From: an uncultured OM182 clade bacterium
Lineage (GTDB): Bacteria > Pseudomonadota > Gammaproteobacteria > Pseudomonadales > Azotimanducaceae
DNA: 51,556 bases
Reading direction: 5' to 3'
Assembly: GCA_905182025.1 (NCBI GenBank)
Contig: CAJJAA010000050.1
Span: 1 to 51,556 of the forward strand
The notes under the pieces were generated by a model. That model made no database searches. It saw nothing but the letters and a program-made list of their open reading frames with translations, and had not been told where the DNA came from. Below, piece after piece: positions 33,087 through 42,329 of the stretch. Both the position numbers and the translations under genes were made by a program. How positions within the stretch are numbered: position 1 is the stretch's first letter; the number at the start of each line of letters is the position of its first letter.

Positions 33087-33281
33087 TTAAGCAACAACCC
33101 TCAACATTTGCTTACCTTCCATTCGCAGTGCTGCAGCAACAACGCGAGGTGACTGCCAGGGACTTGTCTTGCCGCGGTAAAGTACTTTATTGCCTTTACT
33201 CAATAACCAAATGTCGTCATTTTGGCTATCTGGGTTACCGTTAGAATAATAACCACTTGATTTGATGTGTGTGATTTTCAT
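33087..33281 (-). CDS. Small protein of unknown function behind a LexA box
   Basis: A 64-residue protein that I do not recognise. It starts MKITHIKSSGYYSNG, has QNDDIWLLSKGNKVLYRGKT in the middle and ends ALRMEGKQMLRVVA. It is basic, soluble, without Cys or signal peptide. The ATG at 33281 has GAGG 9 bases upstream; a TAC-type extension to 33314 would run into the operator. A near-consensus LexA site lies 34-53 bp upstream, overlapping a TTGACC -35 element. This predicts SOS induction. It lies downstream of the MBL-hydrolase gene but has its own promoter. Candidate roles are an SOS-induced inhibitor or DNA-repair accessory factor; this is inference only. Confidence 0.72.
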   Translation of the reverse strand: MKITHIKSSGYYSNGNPDSQNDDIWLLSKGNKVLYRGKTSPWQSPRVVAAALRMEGKQMLRVVA

Positions 33282-33314
33282 GGTTGAGTACCTCTTCACT
33301 GGATAGACATACAC

Positions 33315-33334
33315 TACTGTATATCCAAACAGTG
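33315..33334 (-). promoter_or_regulatory. LexA (SOS) box
   Basis: On the plus strand it reads TACTGTATATCCAAACAGTG, with the exact core CTGT-N8-ACAG. It matches 16 of 20 positions of the E. coli LexA consensus as I remember it. On the minus strand a TTGACC -35 element (33334-33339) sits at its edge and a weak TAGTGT -10 (33311-33316) lies 17 bp further, so a bound repressor would cover the promoter of the 64-residue protein gene. Confidence 0.75.
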
Positions 33335-33415
33335 GTCAACAAAGAGATCGTATTATTTGGCTGAACAAGGCCACCTTTTGCTAATGCACCATTGATAGGG
33401 CCGACTTGGCTTGCT

Positions 33416-34180
33416 CTAAACGGTGAGATCGATCCAATCAAAGCCCAGCTCTTGATCCGCGGTATACAAGGTACCGGTCCATTCCTCTAAAACCCCTAGC
33501 AGAGCTTTTTCGGCGAGTTCTGGTGAGTTGTTCTTTTCACTGATATGCGACATTACGAGATGCCTCAAGCCGCCTAGGTTGATTTTCTGAAGCAGCTCAG
33601 CGGCTTGATTATTATTCAGATGGCCGTGATCACCACCGACACGTTGTTTTAGTGGATAAGGATAGGGCCCCTGCTCCAACATTTGCGTGTCATGATTACA
33701 TTCCAACAACAAGCCGTGGCAATCAGCATACTGCTGAACAACATGAGCGGTGATATGACCTAGGTCGGTTAACACACCCACGTTGAACCCATTTGATGAG
33801 ACAACATATTGACAGGGTTCTTTAGCATCATGGGGCACGGCAACGGGTTCGATGCTGAGTGTTCCGATTAGAAAAGGCTTGTGGCAATTAATCTGTTTCA
33901 TATCCGGCACAACACCCATTTTCCGCTCAACATAGGTCCCGGGCGTCATGTAAACCGCACGTTTGTGCTTGCGAGCAAAGGGTGCGACGCCATGAACGTG
34001 GTCGCCGTGTTCGTGAGTCACCAATATGGCGTCGATATCTGCAGGCGTCTTGCCTAAACGTTTCAGCCGACGTTCCGCTTCTTTGACTGTAAAGCCAAGA
34101 TCAACCAAGACACAGGTTTCCCCGTCATCAATAAGCGTGCCATTACCATGACTACCGCTACCTAAAGATGCAAATCGCAT
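33416..34180 (-). CDS. MBL-fold metallo-hydrolase (YycJ/WalJ-like)
   Basis: A 254-residue cytoplasmic metallo-beta-lactamase-fold protein. The N-terminus MRFASLGSGSHGNGTLI is the YycJ signature. The metal motif is THEHGDHVHG (55-64) and further ligands lie in PHDAKEP, LTDLGH, LECNHD and VMSHISEKN. YycJ/WalJ proteins are 5'-3' exonuclease-like and linked to DNA repair and cell-wall control. In gammaproteobacteria the gene usually follows bamC. Here it starts 3 bp after bamC ends, in the operon dapA-bamC-MBL. purC, which often follows, is absent. Confidence 0.88.
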   Translation of the reverse strand: MRFASLGSGSHGNGTLIDDGETCVLVDLGFTVKEAERRLKRLGKTPADIDAILVTHEHGDHVHGVAPFARKHKRAVYMTPGTYVERKMGVVPDMKQINCHKPFLIGTLSIEPVAVPHDAKEPCQYVVSSNGFNVGVLTDLGHITAHVVQQYADCHGLLLECNHDTQMLEQGPYPYPLKQRVGGDHGHLNNNQAAELLQKINLGGLRHLVMSHISEKNNSPELAEKALLGVLEEWTGTLYTADQELGFDWIDLTV

Positions 34181-34183
34181 CGG

Positions 34184-35302
34184 TTAAGTAGACGATTCTT
34201 TAATAACACGAAGTAGACCTTCTGATATCAAAGCATCAGCCGGATTGCCGTTCTTATCTTGAATAGTCACTCTGACATCCGTCACCCCGGTCGCGTCCTC
34301 GGGGGTCTGAAGCAGTATTTTATAACGATAGGTATCATCCAACGCTTGCATGTCTTCTTCTTTCGAAAATAGCCGAGAGAAAAAACCAGGTTCTTCCTTG
34401 TAGACCCGCGATGGATCGTAATATATGTAGTAAATCTGTGCCGTTCGATCTAGGTCTTCAACTGGAATTCGAGCATTTTTCAACGCTGAACCAACCGTTG
34501 CCCAAGCTCTTTCATACTCCAATTTATAGATCAAAACGGGGCTGACAATATCGGGAATCAGTCGCGCTTTCTCTTCTCGTAACGCCGTTGCACCTATCGA
34601 GAAAACCGGCTCATTGATGCTCTCGCCAAGATAGTAGGCCAATTTAGTCAACAGCGCTGCTTCCAGCTCAAGGTCATCGGACTTCCCTTCCCAGCTTACA
34701 TCTTCAGGGAGACTGGCTGCGCCTAAACTAAGTTGACGCGTTTCCAAATAAACCTCACTGCTACCTGATCGAATACCGGGTTCGATCGATACGCGGAATC
34801 GATTCGCAATGGTAGCCTGATCGAAATCTTGCTTGGCAATACTAACAACGATTTCTTCAGCACCATCATCGCGAGTTGATATCCACTCAGACTCCAGCAC
34901 ACCGCGACGAGGATCGGCTAAGGCCACGTCCATATTCGTCACAGCAAAAAAGCGCACGATCTTCGGCCAAACCGTTGAAGGTGTTGCATCAAGGAATACC
35001 CATCGTGAATCCCCCAACTTTTTGATCACGACCTTTTCAACACCGAAGGTCGTACTTACTGCTTGGGGTAAACCGATCTCAAATTTCTTACCTGAAAGCC
35101 CTCTCGCATCCGCCACTTGAGGTATCGGCAAGGCCGCCTCGAAGGGTGGTTGATCCAGCCCTGGTGGAATTTGAGTTGGCGGAATTGATCCTGCCTCGAG
35201 GTATTTATCGCGACGGTCGTATTTATCGATCCAGCTGCAACCCGCAAGGGTGACGACCAGAATGATCAGAGAACATGCCGTACGGCTATGCAAGCCTGTC
35301 AT
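34184..35302 (-). CDS. bamC: Outer membrane assembly lipoprotein BamC (NlpB)
   Basis: A lipoprotein of the BAM complex that inserts outer-membrane beta-barrels. It has 372 residues. The signal peptide ends in a lipobox VTLAGC, with acylated Cys at about 22. Next come the unstructured DKYDRRDKYLEAG region that binds BamD, and two helix-grip domains. I chose the ATG at 35302 because it gives an ideal lipoprotein signal. In-frame starts at 35332 and 35377 would add 10 or 25 residues. None has a clear ribosome-binding site. The gene directly follows dapA (the longest frame abuts its stop), and the MBL gene follows after 3 bp. Confidence 0.87.
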   Translation of the reverse strand: MTGLHSRTACSLIILVVTLAGCSWIDKYDRRDKYLEAGSIPPTQIPPGLDQPPFEAALPIPQVADARGLSGKKFEIGLPQAVSTTFGVEKVVIKKLGDSRWVFLDATPSTVWPKIVRFFAVTNMDVALADPRRGVLESEWISTRDDGAEEIVVSIAKQDFDQATIANRFRVSIEPGIRSGSSEVYLETRQLSLGAASLPEDVSWEGKSDDLELEAALLTKLAYYLGESINEPVFSIGATALREEKARLIPDIVSPVLIYKLEYERAWATVGSALKNARIPVEDLDRTAQIYYIYYDPSRVYKEEPGFFSRLFSKEEDMQALDDTYRYKILLQTPEDATGVTDVRVTIQDKNGNPADALISEGLLRVIKESST

Positions 35303-35380
35303 TTTTTTGGTGCGCACTGTTGGAGCGATCATAGTGTTGCCAATATAGTTTTCGTCAATATTAGTTTGATCAGTCATCAA

Positions 35381-36259
35381 TTAACTAATCACATCTGCAT
35401 GTCGCATCGCTTGACGGACGCGTTCGTGATACTCATCTGACAACGGGGTCATAGGTAATCGAATGCCATTTCCAATCTTGCCCATTTCTGCTAGCGCCCA
35501 TTTCACGGGTATGGGATTGGATTCCACAAACAAATCCCGATGCAGGGGCATCAACTTTTCATTCAACTTATGCGCGGCTGTCGCATCACCCGCTATTGCA
35601 AGACGACAGATTTCTGCACACTGTTTCGGCGTCACATTGGCTGTCACGCTAATTGCGCCTTTGGCCCCGTTTAACATCAAATCAACAGCGGTCTCATCGT
35701 CCCCTGAATAAACCAACATACTGTCGCCACAAAGCTCAAGAATTTGCTTGGTTCGTTCAATACTACCGGTTGCTTCTTTGATGGCAAACACTTGATCTAT
35801 TTCAGAACATCTCGCCACGGTCTCGGGCAACATATCGCAGGCTGTGCGACCCGGCACGTTATAAAGTACCTGCGGTAGGTCGACGGCCGCAGCAATGGCT
35901 TTGTGATGAAGGTACAAGCCTTCTTGAGTCGGTTTGTTATAATAAGGCGTTACGAGTAAACAGGCATCAGCACCTGCTTGCTTGGCTGCACGGGTTAACT
36001 CAATTGCTTCACTCGTTGCATTGCCACCGGTTCCCGCGATCACAGGAATACGTCCTCTGACAACGTCAACAACCCGTTTTACGATCTGACAATGCTCGTT
36101 TACGCTGACCGTCGCTGACTCGCCGGTCGTACCAACCGGAACTAAGCCATTTGTGCCTTCTTCAACGTGCCATTCGACCAACGCATCAAGACGATCCCAA
36201 TCTACGGAACCGTCATTGAGCATCGGGGTCACCATCGCAACGATGCTGCCTGAAATCAT
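35381..36259 (-). CDS. dapA: 4-hydroxy-tetrahydrodipicolinate synthase
   Basis: Catalyses the first committed step of lysine and meso-diaminopimelate synthesis: condensation of pyruvate with aspartate semialdehyde. It has 292 residues, full length. Motifs: GTTGES (43-48), LLVTPYYNKPTQEGLY, Tyr133 in YNVPGRTACDM, and the Schiff-base Lys161 in FAIKEATGS. It heads the operon dapA-bamC-MBL, a common gammaproteobacterial order. The pathway is essential for the cell wall. No lysine riboswitch is visible in the 168-bp spacer upstream. Confidence 0.95.
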   Translation of the reverse strand: MISGSIVAMVTPMLNDGSVDWDRLDALVEWHVEEGTNGLVPVGTTGESATVSVNEHCQIVKRVVDVVRGRIPVIAGTGGNATSEAIELTRAAKQAGADACLLVTPYYNKPTQEGLYLHHKAIAAAVDLPQVLYNVPGRTACDMLPETVARCSEIDQVFAIKEATGSIERTKQILELCGDSMLVYSGDDETAVDLMLNGAKGAISVTANVTPKQCAEICRLAIAGDATAAHKLNEKLMPLHRDLFVESNPIPVKWALAEMGKIGNGIRLPMTPLSDEYHERVRQAMRHADVIS

Positions 36260-36427
36260 GGCTTTGCCTCAAAATCAAAAGTCGTCAATCTTAACGAGGC
36301 GTGCGACTCAGAACAAGCAAAGAACGCCTTAACAGTACCTCAACCTCTTCTGCTCAACCAAACCATCGAAAACAGTTTGATCAAATCAAAAGGCCGAAGC
36401 TTGAGCCGTAGCAATTAAACAGAGCCT

Positions 36428-37501
36428 TTACTCGGTTAGCTTTTCAGGACCATGCAGAACCTGAGGCCAAGAGGTCATAATCACCTTCACCAAGGTTGCC
36501 AACGGAATCGCAAAAAACACGCCCCACAAGCCCCACCAACTGCCGAACACCAACACAGCCGTGATAATCGCAATAGGGTGCAAGTTAACAGCCTCTGAAA
36601 ACACCAAAGGTACCAGCACAAAACCATCTAGGGCTTGCAAGAGTCCATACCAGAACATTAAGTAAAAGAAACCGTCGGTCCATCCAAACTGGAGGTAGCC
36701 AATAATCACCACCGGCAGACTCACTACGGTGATACCCAAATAGGGAACAATGACGGAGAGTCCGACCAGAAAAGCGAGTAATGCGCTGTAATTCAAACCA
36801 TAGAATACAAACAGCCCGTAGGTAACGCTGCCAACGATAATGATTTCAACGACCTTGCCACGAATATAGTTGGACATCTGAATATTGAGCTCACCTGCGA
36901 TGCCACTAATTAGCGGGCGATTATTTGGCAGCAGTGATTGAATCCAGATGAGTAGCTTCTCTTGATCCTTCAAAATAAAGAACACCAAAATCGGCACAAG
37001 AATCATGTAAACAAGTATTGTCGCCACCAAAGGTAATTGTGAAATCGATACAGACACGACCCATTGACCAAACACCCCAACCTCAGCGTTCAACATATCC
37101 ACCCAGGCCGTAAATTGGGATTCTGAAATGAGCCCCGGATACTTCTGCGTTAAATCGTCCAGCGTAATCTGAGTTTGACTGACTAGAGCCGGTAACTCAC
37201 GAAACAGTCCTTGCAACTGCCGCCAGACCCTAGGAATAACAAAGAATAGCAAGCCGATGAAGCCGCCAAGAAACAACACAAAAGTCACCGCGACCGCAAG
37301 CACGTCAGGAATTTGACGTCGTTTCAAATATTTTATGATGCCCTGCATCACATAGGCCAAAACGATGCCGGTTAAAAGCGGCGCAAGAATTTTCCCCATT
37401 GACAATATAATGACAAAAAATGCGACCAACAGGGCAGCAAGGAGCACGGCCTCCTCATCCGATAAAAACCGATCAACCCAACTACGCAGCACCTTTAACA
37501 T
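36428..37501 (-). CDS. AI-2E family transporter (PerM-like permease)
   Basis: A 357-residue inner-membrane protein with about 8 hydrophobic segments. The large soluble stretch between segments (about 75-160), the LVFGSWWGLWGVFFAIPLA motif near the C-terminus, and NLHPIAIITAVL are typical of the AI-2E/PerM family. Members include Na+/H+ exchangers and exporters; the name from AI-2 is historical, and there is no evidence here for autoinducer transport. It follows tusA on the same strand with 58 bp between. Confidence 0.87.
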   Translation of the reverse strand: MLKVLRSWVDRFLSDEEAVLLAALLVAFFVIILSMGKILAPLLTGIVLAYVMQGIIKYLKRRQIPDVLAVAVTFVLFLGGFIGLLFFVIPRVWRQLQGLFRELPALVSQTQITLDDLTQKYPGLISESQFTAWVDMLNAEVGVFGQWVVSVSISQLPLVATILVYMILVPILVFFILKDQEKLLIWIQSLLPNNRPLISGIAGELNIQMSNYIRGKVVEIIIVGSVTYGLFVFYGLNYSALLAFLVGLSVIVPYLGITVVSLPVVIIGYLQFGWTDGFFYLMFWYGLLQALDGFVLVPLVFSEAVNLHPIAIITAVLVFGSWWGLWGVFFAIPLATLVKVIMTSWPQVLHGPEKLTE

Positions 37502-37559
37502 CGACGTTTCCTGATTTTATTAACAGAGAGATTCAAATGAGGTTTGCTTGTGATCCATG

Positions 37560-37793
37560 TCAGGCTTTTTTCAACCAGTATTCATAGCTTATATCATTAC
37601 TTTTAGCGTCAAGCAGATGATGACCACTTTGAGTACAGAAGACATTGAAGTCTTTCACCGACCCTGAGTCTGTGCAGACAAGATGAACCACCTGCCCCGA
37701 CTCCAATTTGTTTAGCGCTTGCTTAGCCTTCAACAGTGGTAAAGGGCAAGTTAACTCGCTCGCATCAACAAACACGTCTACTTCAATTTCCAT
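37560..37793 (-). CDS. TusA-family sulfurtransferase
   Basis: A 77-residue sulfur carrier. The active site is C16-P-L-P in ASELTCPLPLLKAKQAL, and the fold signature TDSGSVKDFNVFC follows. TusA-type proteins carry persulfide sulfur to tRNA thiolation, molybdenum cofactor or other targets. The position next to the PerM-like permease and bepA equals that of the Pseudomonas TusA homologue tied to molybdenum homeostasis, as I recall, rather than tusA of the tRNA pathway. The target is therefore open. Confidence 0.88.
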   Translation of the reverse strand: MEIEVDVFVDASELTCPLPLLKAKQALNKLESGQVVHLVCTDSGSVKDFNVFCTQSGHHLLDAKSNDISYEYWLKKA

Positions 37794-38076
37794 GGCGTAT
37801 ACATCTAATATGACAAAACAGACAACAGTATATCGGTTATTTCATTTAGTTTGGGGAACACACTCACAGATCGCTGGTCTTATTGATGACAATGCAGCCT
37901 GAAGCAGTTGAACTACTTGAGTTCGTGTTCAAAAATTAGCACCAATGAATGCAAAATGTTGCGACCAATACCGCCGTTCCTGTTCAGCAGCACTTATTAT
38001 GCGTTACCTATTGGGTAGCTCCTATGCACCTTTCACGTTACAGTAACAACCATAGCGATATATCCATCTGTATTTT

Positions 38077-39516
38077 ATGCGACTAAAAATCCTCTTGATC
38101 ATCCTCCTGACCTTATCTTCATGGTCACTGTCTGCAGCGAACGACCGAAACCTGCCATCGCTTGGGGATTATACGTCCGGTATTTTCTCACTGGATCAGG
38201 AACGCGCCCTTGGACAGCACTTTCTTAGACAATTAAGGGCGGGCGCACCCTTGGTCTATGACCCCTTGTTGCAGGAATACCTTGAACTTCTTATTTATCA
38301 ACTCGCCTCCAACAGTCAGCTTCAAGACCGGCGAATAGACCTTGTCATTATTGATAACAAAACCATTAATGCTTTTGCCGCCCCTGGCGGTATTGTCGGC
38401 GTGAATTTGGGTTTATTCCTTTATGGTGAAGATGTTTCGGAAGTGTCTGCAATTTTGGGGCATGAAATCGCTCACGTGAGCCAGCGCCACTTCGCGCGAC
38501 GCAGTGAAGCGGGCAAGAAAGCGAGTCTGGCGAGTACCGTCGGATTACTCGCCGGCATTCTACTGATGGCCACCAACTCAGGTGACGCAGGTCTAGCCGC
38601 ACTAACGGCATCGCAGTCTATCGCTCAATCAGAAATGTTACGTTACAGCCGGTCCAGAGAAGCCGAGGCTGACCGAGTCGGCATCGATACACTGATTGAA
38701 TCAGGCATGGATCCACGCGCCATGGCAAGAATGTTTGAGCGACTTAATAGAGCCAATCGCTACAGTGGCCGGGACATCCCTGAATTTATGCTCACTCACC
38801 CAGTTACAAAGAGTCGAATTGCCGACTCCTATGCTCAAACTGAACGCTTACCGGCAAAAATATTCCCCAAGGATTTGGACTATCAGTTGATGCGAACCCG
38901 CATCCAAACGATGACCACTAACAGTGATTCAGATTCACTCATTCGCCGGAGATCAGCCATTGCCAATGGCGATGCTGTTACTCAAGCCGCCAATCTCTAT
39001 GGTCTTGCGTTAATCCAAACCAAGACAGGCCAATTCGACAATGCCATGCAGAACATTGATCAGCTACGTCGCGCCTATCCCGGCAAAATTGCCTTCGTAC
39101 TCGCAGAGGCCGAACTGCATACAAAAGCCGAGCGCTACGACGTCGCGATAGACACGCTAGAAGTTGCACTCAATATCAGCCCTAATAACTATCCTCTGAG
39201 TATGGCCTATGCAGAAGTGCTGATGAAGAATCGTCAGGCAGCAGAGGCAGCTGAAGTTCTCAGAGAAGTGACCAAGAACAGGTCAAACGACCAGGACGTA
39301 TGGTACTTACTTTCTGAGGCTTACGGACTGGACCGCGATATTATTGGCGTTCACCAAGCACGGGCAGAGTATTTTGTGTTGACGGGTAATTTTAATCAGG
39401 CGCTCAAGCAGCTTGGCTTCGCGATCCCTTTAGCCAGAGATAACTTTCAGGAAAATGCGCGTATTACAGAACGGATGAAGGAAATCAGCGAACTCATCTC
39501 CAGTTACGATCGCTAA
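38077..39516 (+). CDS. bepA: M48-family beta-barrel assembly-enhancing protease (BepA/YfgC)
   Basis: A periplasmic zinc metalloprotease and chaperone for outer-membrane proteins. It has 479 residues. A signal peptide (residues 1-20, hydrophobic LLIILLTLSSWSLSA) is followed by the M48 domain with HEIAH (His129, Glu130, His133) and SREAEADRVG supplying the third ligand. TPR repeats occupy about 300-470. It is divergent from the tusA gene and convergent with nadA. Its location close to bamC and the BAM-linked block is consistent with joint envelope work. Confidence 0.93.
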   Translation: MRLKILLIILLTLSSWSLSAANDRNLPSLGDYTSGIFSLDQERALGQHFLRQLRAGAPLVYDPLLQEYLELLIYQLASNSQLQDRRIDLVIIDNKTINAFAAPGGIVGVNLGLFLYGEDVSEVSAILGHEIAHVSQRHFARRSEAGKKASLASTVGLLAGILLMATNSGDAGLAALTASQSIAQSEMLRYSRSREAEADRVGIDTLIESGMDPRAMARMFERLNRANRYSGRDIPEFMLTHPVTKSRIADSYAQTERLPAKIFPKDLDYQLMRTRIQTMTTNSDSDSLIRRRSAIANGDAVTQAANLYGLALIQTKTGQFDNAMQNIDQLRRAYPGKIAFVLAEAELHTKAERYDVAIDTLEVALNISPNNYPLSMAYAEVLMKNRQAAEAAEVLREVTKNRSNDQDVWYLLSEAYGLDRDIIGVHQARAEYFVLTGNFNQALKQLGFAIPLARDNFQENARITERMKEISELISSYDR

Positions 39517-39553
39517 TCATCAAGACGATTATCAGCACATGTCTGATGAAAAC

Positions 39554-40570
39554 CTACTGTGAATTAGCGAAATTCACCATACGTTCCAGCGGCACCAAAG
39601 CCTGCTTCGCTAGTGCCTCGTCAACCCGTATCTCATTGCTGCCGTCGATCAGGCATTGTTCAAGATTTTCCAATATGTTCATGCCCATCCAAGGACAATG
39701 CGCACAGCTTCGGCAGGTTGCACCGTTGCCCGCAGTCGGCGCCTCAATAAATTCTTTGTCCGGTGATAACTGTCGCATCTTGTAGAAAATGCCGCTGTCT
39801 GTCGCAACGATAAATTTTTTGTTAGGCAACGCTTGGCTTGCACGAATGATTTGCGAGGTTGAACCGACTACATCGGCAAGTTCGACAATGGCCTCTGGCG
39901 ATTCGGGATGAACCAAAACCGCCGCGTCAGGATGCACATGCATAAGATCTAATAAACCTTTCTGCTTGAATTCTTCATGCACAATACAAGAGCCATCCCA
40001 CATCAGCATGTCTGCACCGGTTTGTTTCTGAATGTAACTTCCTAGGTACTTATCGGGAGCCCAGAGTAGCTTCTTACCTTGATCCATCAGATGCTCAGCT
40101 ACTTCCAGAGCGATGCTTGAGGTGACAACCCAGTCAGCTCGTGCCTTCACCGCCGCTGATGTATTAGCGTAGACCACCACGGTTCTATCCGGATGCGCAT
40201 CACAGAACGCTGAGAATTCGTCGATTGGACAACCCAGATCTAAGGAGCAGGTGGCCTCGAGTGTCGGCATCAAGACGCGTTTATCTGGACTTAGAATTTT
40301 TGCCGTTTCCCCCATAAACTTCACCCCGGCAACCACTAGTGTCGTCGCATCGGAAGCGGCACCAAAGCGTGCCATCTCGAGTGAATCTGACACGCAACCA
40401 CCGGTCTCTTCCGCTAAGGCTTGTATCGCATCATCGGTGTAATAGTGCGCCACTAAAACGGCATTCTCCCGATCAAGTAGCAACTTGATACGTTCGCAAT
40501 GGGCCGCAATTTCTTGCGCCGTTAATGTATGACTTTGGTGGAGCGGTATATCAAATGCTATGTTTGCCAT
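39554..40570 (-). CDS. nadA: Quinolinate synthase A
   Basis: Makes quinolinate from iminoaspartate and dihydroxyacetone phosphate in NAD synthesis, using a [4Fe-4S] cluster. It has 338 residues. Seen: [28 protein letters not shown] (about 41-68; cited as AHYYTDD and GGCVSDS), FMGETAKIL, and the cluster Cys motif [13 protein letters not shown] (about 288-300). The gene is convergent with bepA and has its own promoter region. nadB is not in the window. Confidence 0.95.
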   Translation of the reverse strand: MANIAFDIPLHQSHTLTAQEIAAHCERIKLLLDRENAVLVAHYYTDDAIQALAEETGGCVSDSLEMARFGAASDATTLVVAGVKFMGETAKILSPDKRVLMPTLEATCSLDLGCPIDEFSAFCDAHPDRTVVVYANTSAAVKARADWVVTSSIALEVAEHLMDQGKKLLWAPDKYLGSYIQKQTGADMLMWDGSCIVHEEFKQKGLLDLMHVHPDAAVLVHPESPEAIVELADVVGSTSQIIRASQALPNKKFIVATDSGIFYKMRQLSPDKEFIEAPTAGNGATCRSCAHCPWMGMNILENLEQCLIDGSNEIRVDEALAKQALVPLERMVNFANSQ

Positions 40571-40801
40571 GCTTCTTTCCGGGACGCGGCCCTGCTATTT
40601 AATTAGGCCAGTATAACCTAGGTTTCTGCTCGGATTAAATCCTGCGCCTCTAAGGTCTATTTGGTATAGACATATGCCAAATTTTCAAGTCAGCTAAAAG
40701 GTAACAACATCACTGAACAAGCTAACTGAAAAATCGAAGCCAAGAAGACCTATATCGACGCGGGAATGTTAAGCTCTGATTTTTTCAGGTTATCAACGCC
40801 A

Positions 40802-41743
40802 ATGTTCCGTGTTGTACTTTTGGTCGCAACGAATGAAACCATCGAAGACGGTAACTACTGTCGAATCGGCAATGAACTGTTGCGACGAGGCATCACCGTC
40901 GATATCTGCTGGATGGAAACTTTATCCATGTCGGATTCGCAAGTTGTCGCCAAAGGTTATGCGCTTAAATCGCCGATGACGGTTGGTACGCCCTTCCCTG
41001 CTTTCCAGTCAATTCGTCTAGAACAGTCAGACCTCGTCTGGGTACTAACGCTGGGTATGCGCCACAGCTTTTTAGATAAAGTCCAGCTGCTGCAGTGTCT
41101 TGAATCACAAACAAAGGTTATCAACTCCCTCGAAGCGTTAATGCATTTCAAAAGCAAATACTTCCTTGCTAGCCATGCGGACATTTTTAAATACCCGCAA
41201 ACTTGGGCATCCAACAATCCGCATGATCTATTCAACGTGATTGAAAAGCACGGTGGTCAGTGGATTGCTAAGCCACCGGCAGGTTCACTTGGACGGGATA
41301 TCTTTTTAATCGACGCAAAGGATAGCAATACACGCGTCATCCTCGAATCGATGACGGGCATAGAGTCAGATGAATACTGCTTGATCCAGCCCTATGTTGA
41401 AGAAATCCAGCGAGGCGAAAAACGCGTGCTTATCGCCGAAGGCCAAGTCATTGGCCAGTACCTAAGGATTGCCCAAAAGGATCACCGTACTAACATCATG
41501 CAAGGTGCGAGTATCGAAGCCTGCTCGCTAACAGAGGAAGAAGCCGCCTATTGCGAGAAAATTGGCAAGTTCTTAGTCTCCCGCGGCGCACATTTTGTCG
41601 GCCTAGATTTGGCCTATCCGTACGTTATCGAATTCAATGTTGTAAACCCTGGCGGCATCACCACAATTGAAGAAGTCACTGGTGAGGATGTCACTCACCT
41701 CATCGTCGATAATATCTTCCCTGAATCCATTGCTAGTCCTTGA
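40802..41743 (+). CDS. ATP-grasp ligase, glutathione synthetase (GshB)-like
   Basis: A 313-residue ATP-grasp protein. ATP-site segments are WIAKPPAGSLGRDIFLI, LIQPYVEEIQRGEKRVLIAEG and the Mg site in GLDLAYPYVIEFNVVNPGG. These match GshB in order and spacing, but the N-terminal RKDPPF motif of E. coli GshB is not seen, so a related amide or peptide ligase is possible. The ATG at 40802 (MFRVVLLVA) fits the family start; the frame opens at 40766, which lacks support. The stop overlaps the promoter of tRNA-Lys. Confidence 0.78.
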   Translation: MFRVVLLVATNETIEDGNYCRIGNELLRRGITVDICWMETLSMSDSQVVAKGYALKSPMTVGTPFPAFQSIRLEQSDLVWVLTLGMRHSFLDKVQLLQCLESQTKVINSLEALMHFKSKYFLASHADIFKYPQTWASNNPHDLFNVIEKHGGQWIAKPPAGSLGRDIFLIDAKDSNTRVILESMTGIESDEYCLIQPYVEEIQRGEKRVLIAEGQVIGQYLRIAQKDHRTNIMQGASIEACSLTEEEAAYCEKIGKFLVSRGAHFVGLDLAYPYVIEFNVVNPGGITTIEEVTGEDVTHLIVDNIFPESIASP

Positions 41744-41767
41744 GTTTTATTAATATATCGGTATTAT
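41740..41767 (+). promoter_or_regulatory. Sigma-70-type promoter of tRNA-Lys
   Basis: TTGAGT (41740-41745) and TATTAT (41762-41767) are spaced by 16 bp, with GC-rich ACCGCC following, as for stringently controlled promoters. The -35 element overlaps the stop codon of the GshB-like gene. Confidence 0.6.
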
Positions 41768-41784
41768 ACCGCCTTTCACTTATT

Positions 41785-41860
41785 GGGCCGTTAGCTCAGT
41801 TGGTAGAGCAGCTGGCTTTTAACTAGTTGGTCCCGCGTTCGAGTCGCGGACGGCCCACCA
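41785..41860 (+). tRNA. tRNA-Lys (anticodon TTT)
   Basis: A 76-base cloverleaf. Acceptor stem GGGCCGT / ACGGCCC, D arm GCTC-AGTTGGTA-GAGC, anticodon arm GCTGG-CTTTTAA-CTAGT with anticodon TTT at 41818-41820, T arm CCGCG-TTCGAGT-CGCGG, and an encoded ACCA end (41857-41860). All stems pair, with two G-T pairs in the anticodon stem. It reads AAA and AAG codons. Confidence 0.97.
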
Positions 41861-41913
41861 ATAAGATGTACGACAGGCGAGAAAGATCAGATAGATGGCT
41901 TGTCCTACAGCAA

Positions 41914-41947
41914 CTGAAAGGGATGTATCGACTTCATCCCCTTTCAG
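41914..41947 (+). other. Imperfect hairpin downstream of tRNA-Lys
   Basis: CTGAAAGGGATG (41914-41925) and CATCCCCTTTCAG (41935-41947) pair over 12 bp with one bulged C and a 9-base loop. It may end or process the tRNA transcript; no T-run follows. The rest of the gene-free stretch 41861-42329 holds only the bidirectional terminator near 42250. Confidence 0.5.
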
Positions 41948-42238
41948 ATCCTTGCCATAAATAAATCTAACCCTCCTACCCCTACCTTAGATTCTTGCGC
42001 CCTGTAAGTTTGCCGTTCGCCATAAGATTGAGATTTACCCTACTTGTGAACCGACTCTTTGAATGACCTTGTTATCTGGGGAACATTAACCATCGAGCCA
42101 GATCAACATCAATGAAATAGCAATAAAAATACGCAGGATAATCCGGACTGCAACTAAAAAGCTGATCACTAGGGTAGTTTAGGGGAAGCGCGATAACGGG
42201 AAAGAGGAATAAACAGGCCTAATCAAAAGCAAAAAAAA

Positions 42239-42272
42239 GACCAATAGGCATACGACTATTGGTCCTTTTTTG
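42239..42272. terminator. Bidirectional rho-independent terminator
   Basis: A perfect 9-bp stem, GACCAATAG / CTATTGGTC (42239-42247 / 42256-42264), has A8 upstream and CTTTTTTTG downstream. It serves the minus-strand OmpA gene (ends 42330) and stops plus-strand reading from tRNA-Lys. Confidence 0.9.
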
Positions 42273-42329
42273 TTACTTAATTGTTTCTCGGCAGTTACTT
42301 GATTGCTCCAGATAGTTGCCGAGTACTAC

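Noticed and set aside
32744..33097. Minus-strand 117-codon frame through the 15-bp array as a gene
   Set aside because: It is open only because the repeat period is a multiple of three. It has no ribosome-binding site and its sequence is a low-complexity Ser/Leu/His repeat.
35303..35380. Longer BamC starting next to the dapA stop
   Set aside because: The extra 25 residues would precede an otherwise ideal lipoprotein signal peptide. I could not exclude it, so alternative starts are noted in the entry.
36428..37501. Autoinducer-2 exporter
   Set aside because: The family name is historical; no quorum-sensing gene is nearby and position matches the PerM-like gene of Pseudomonas.
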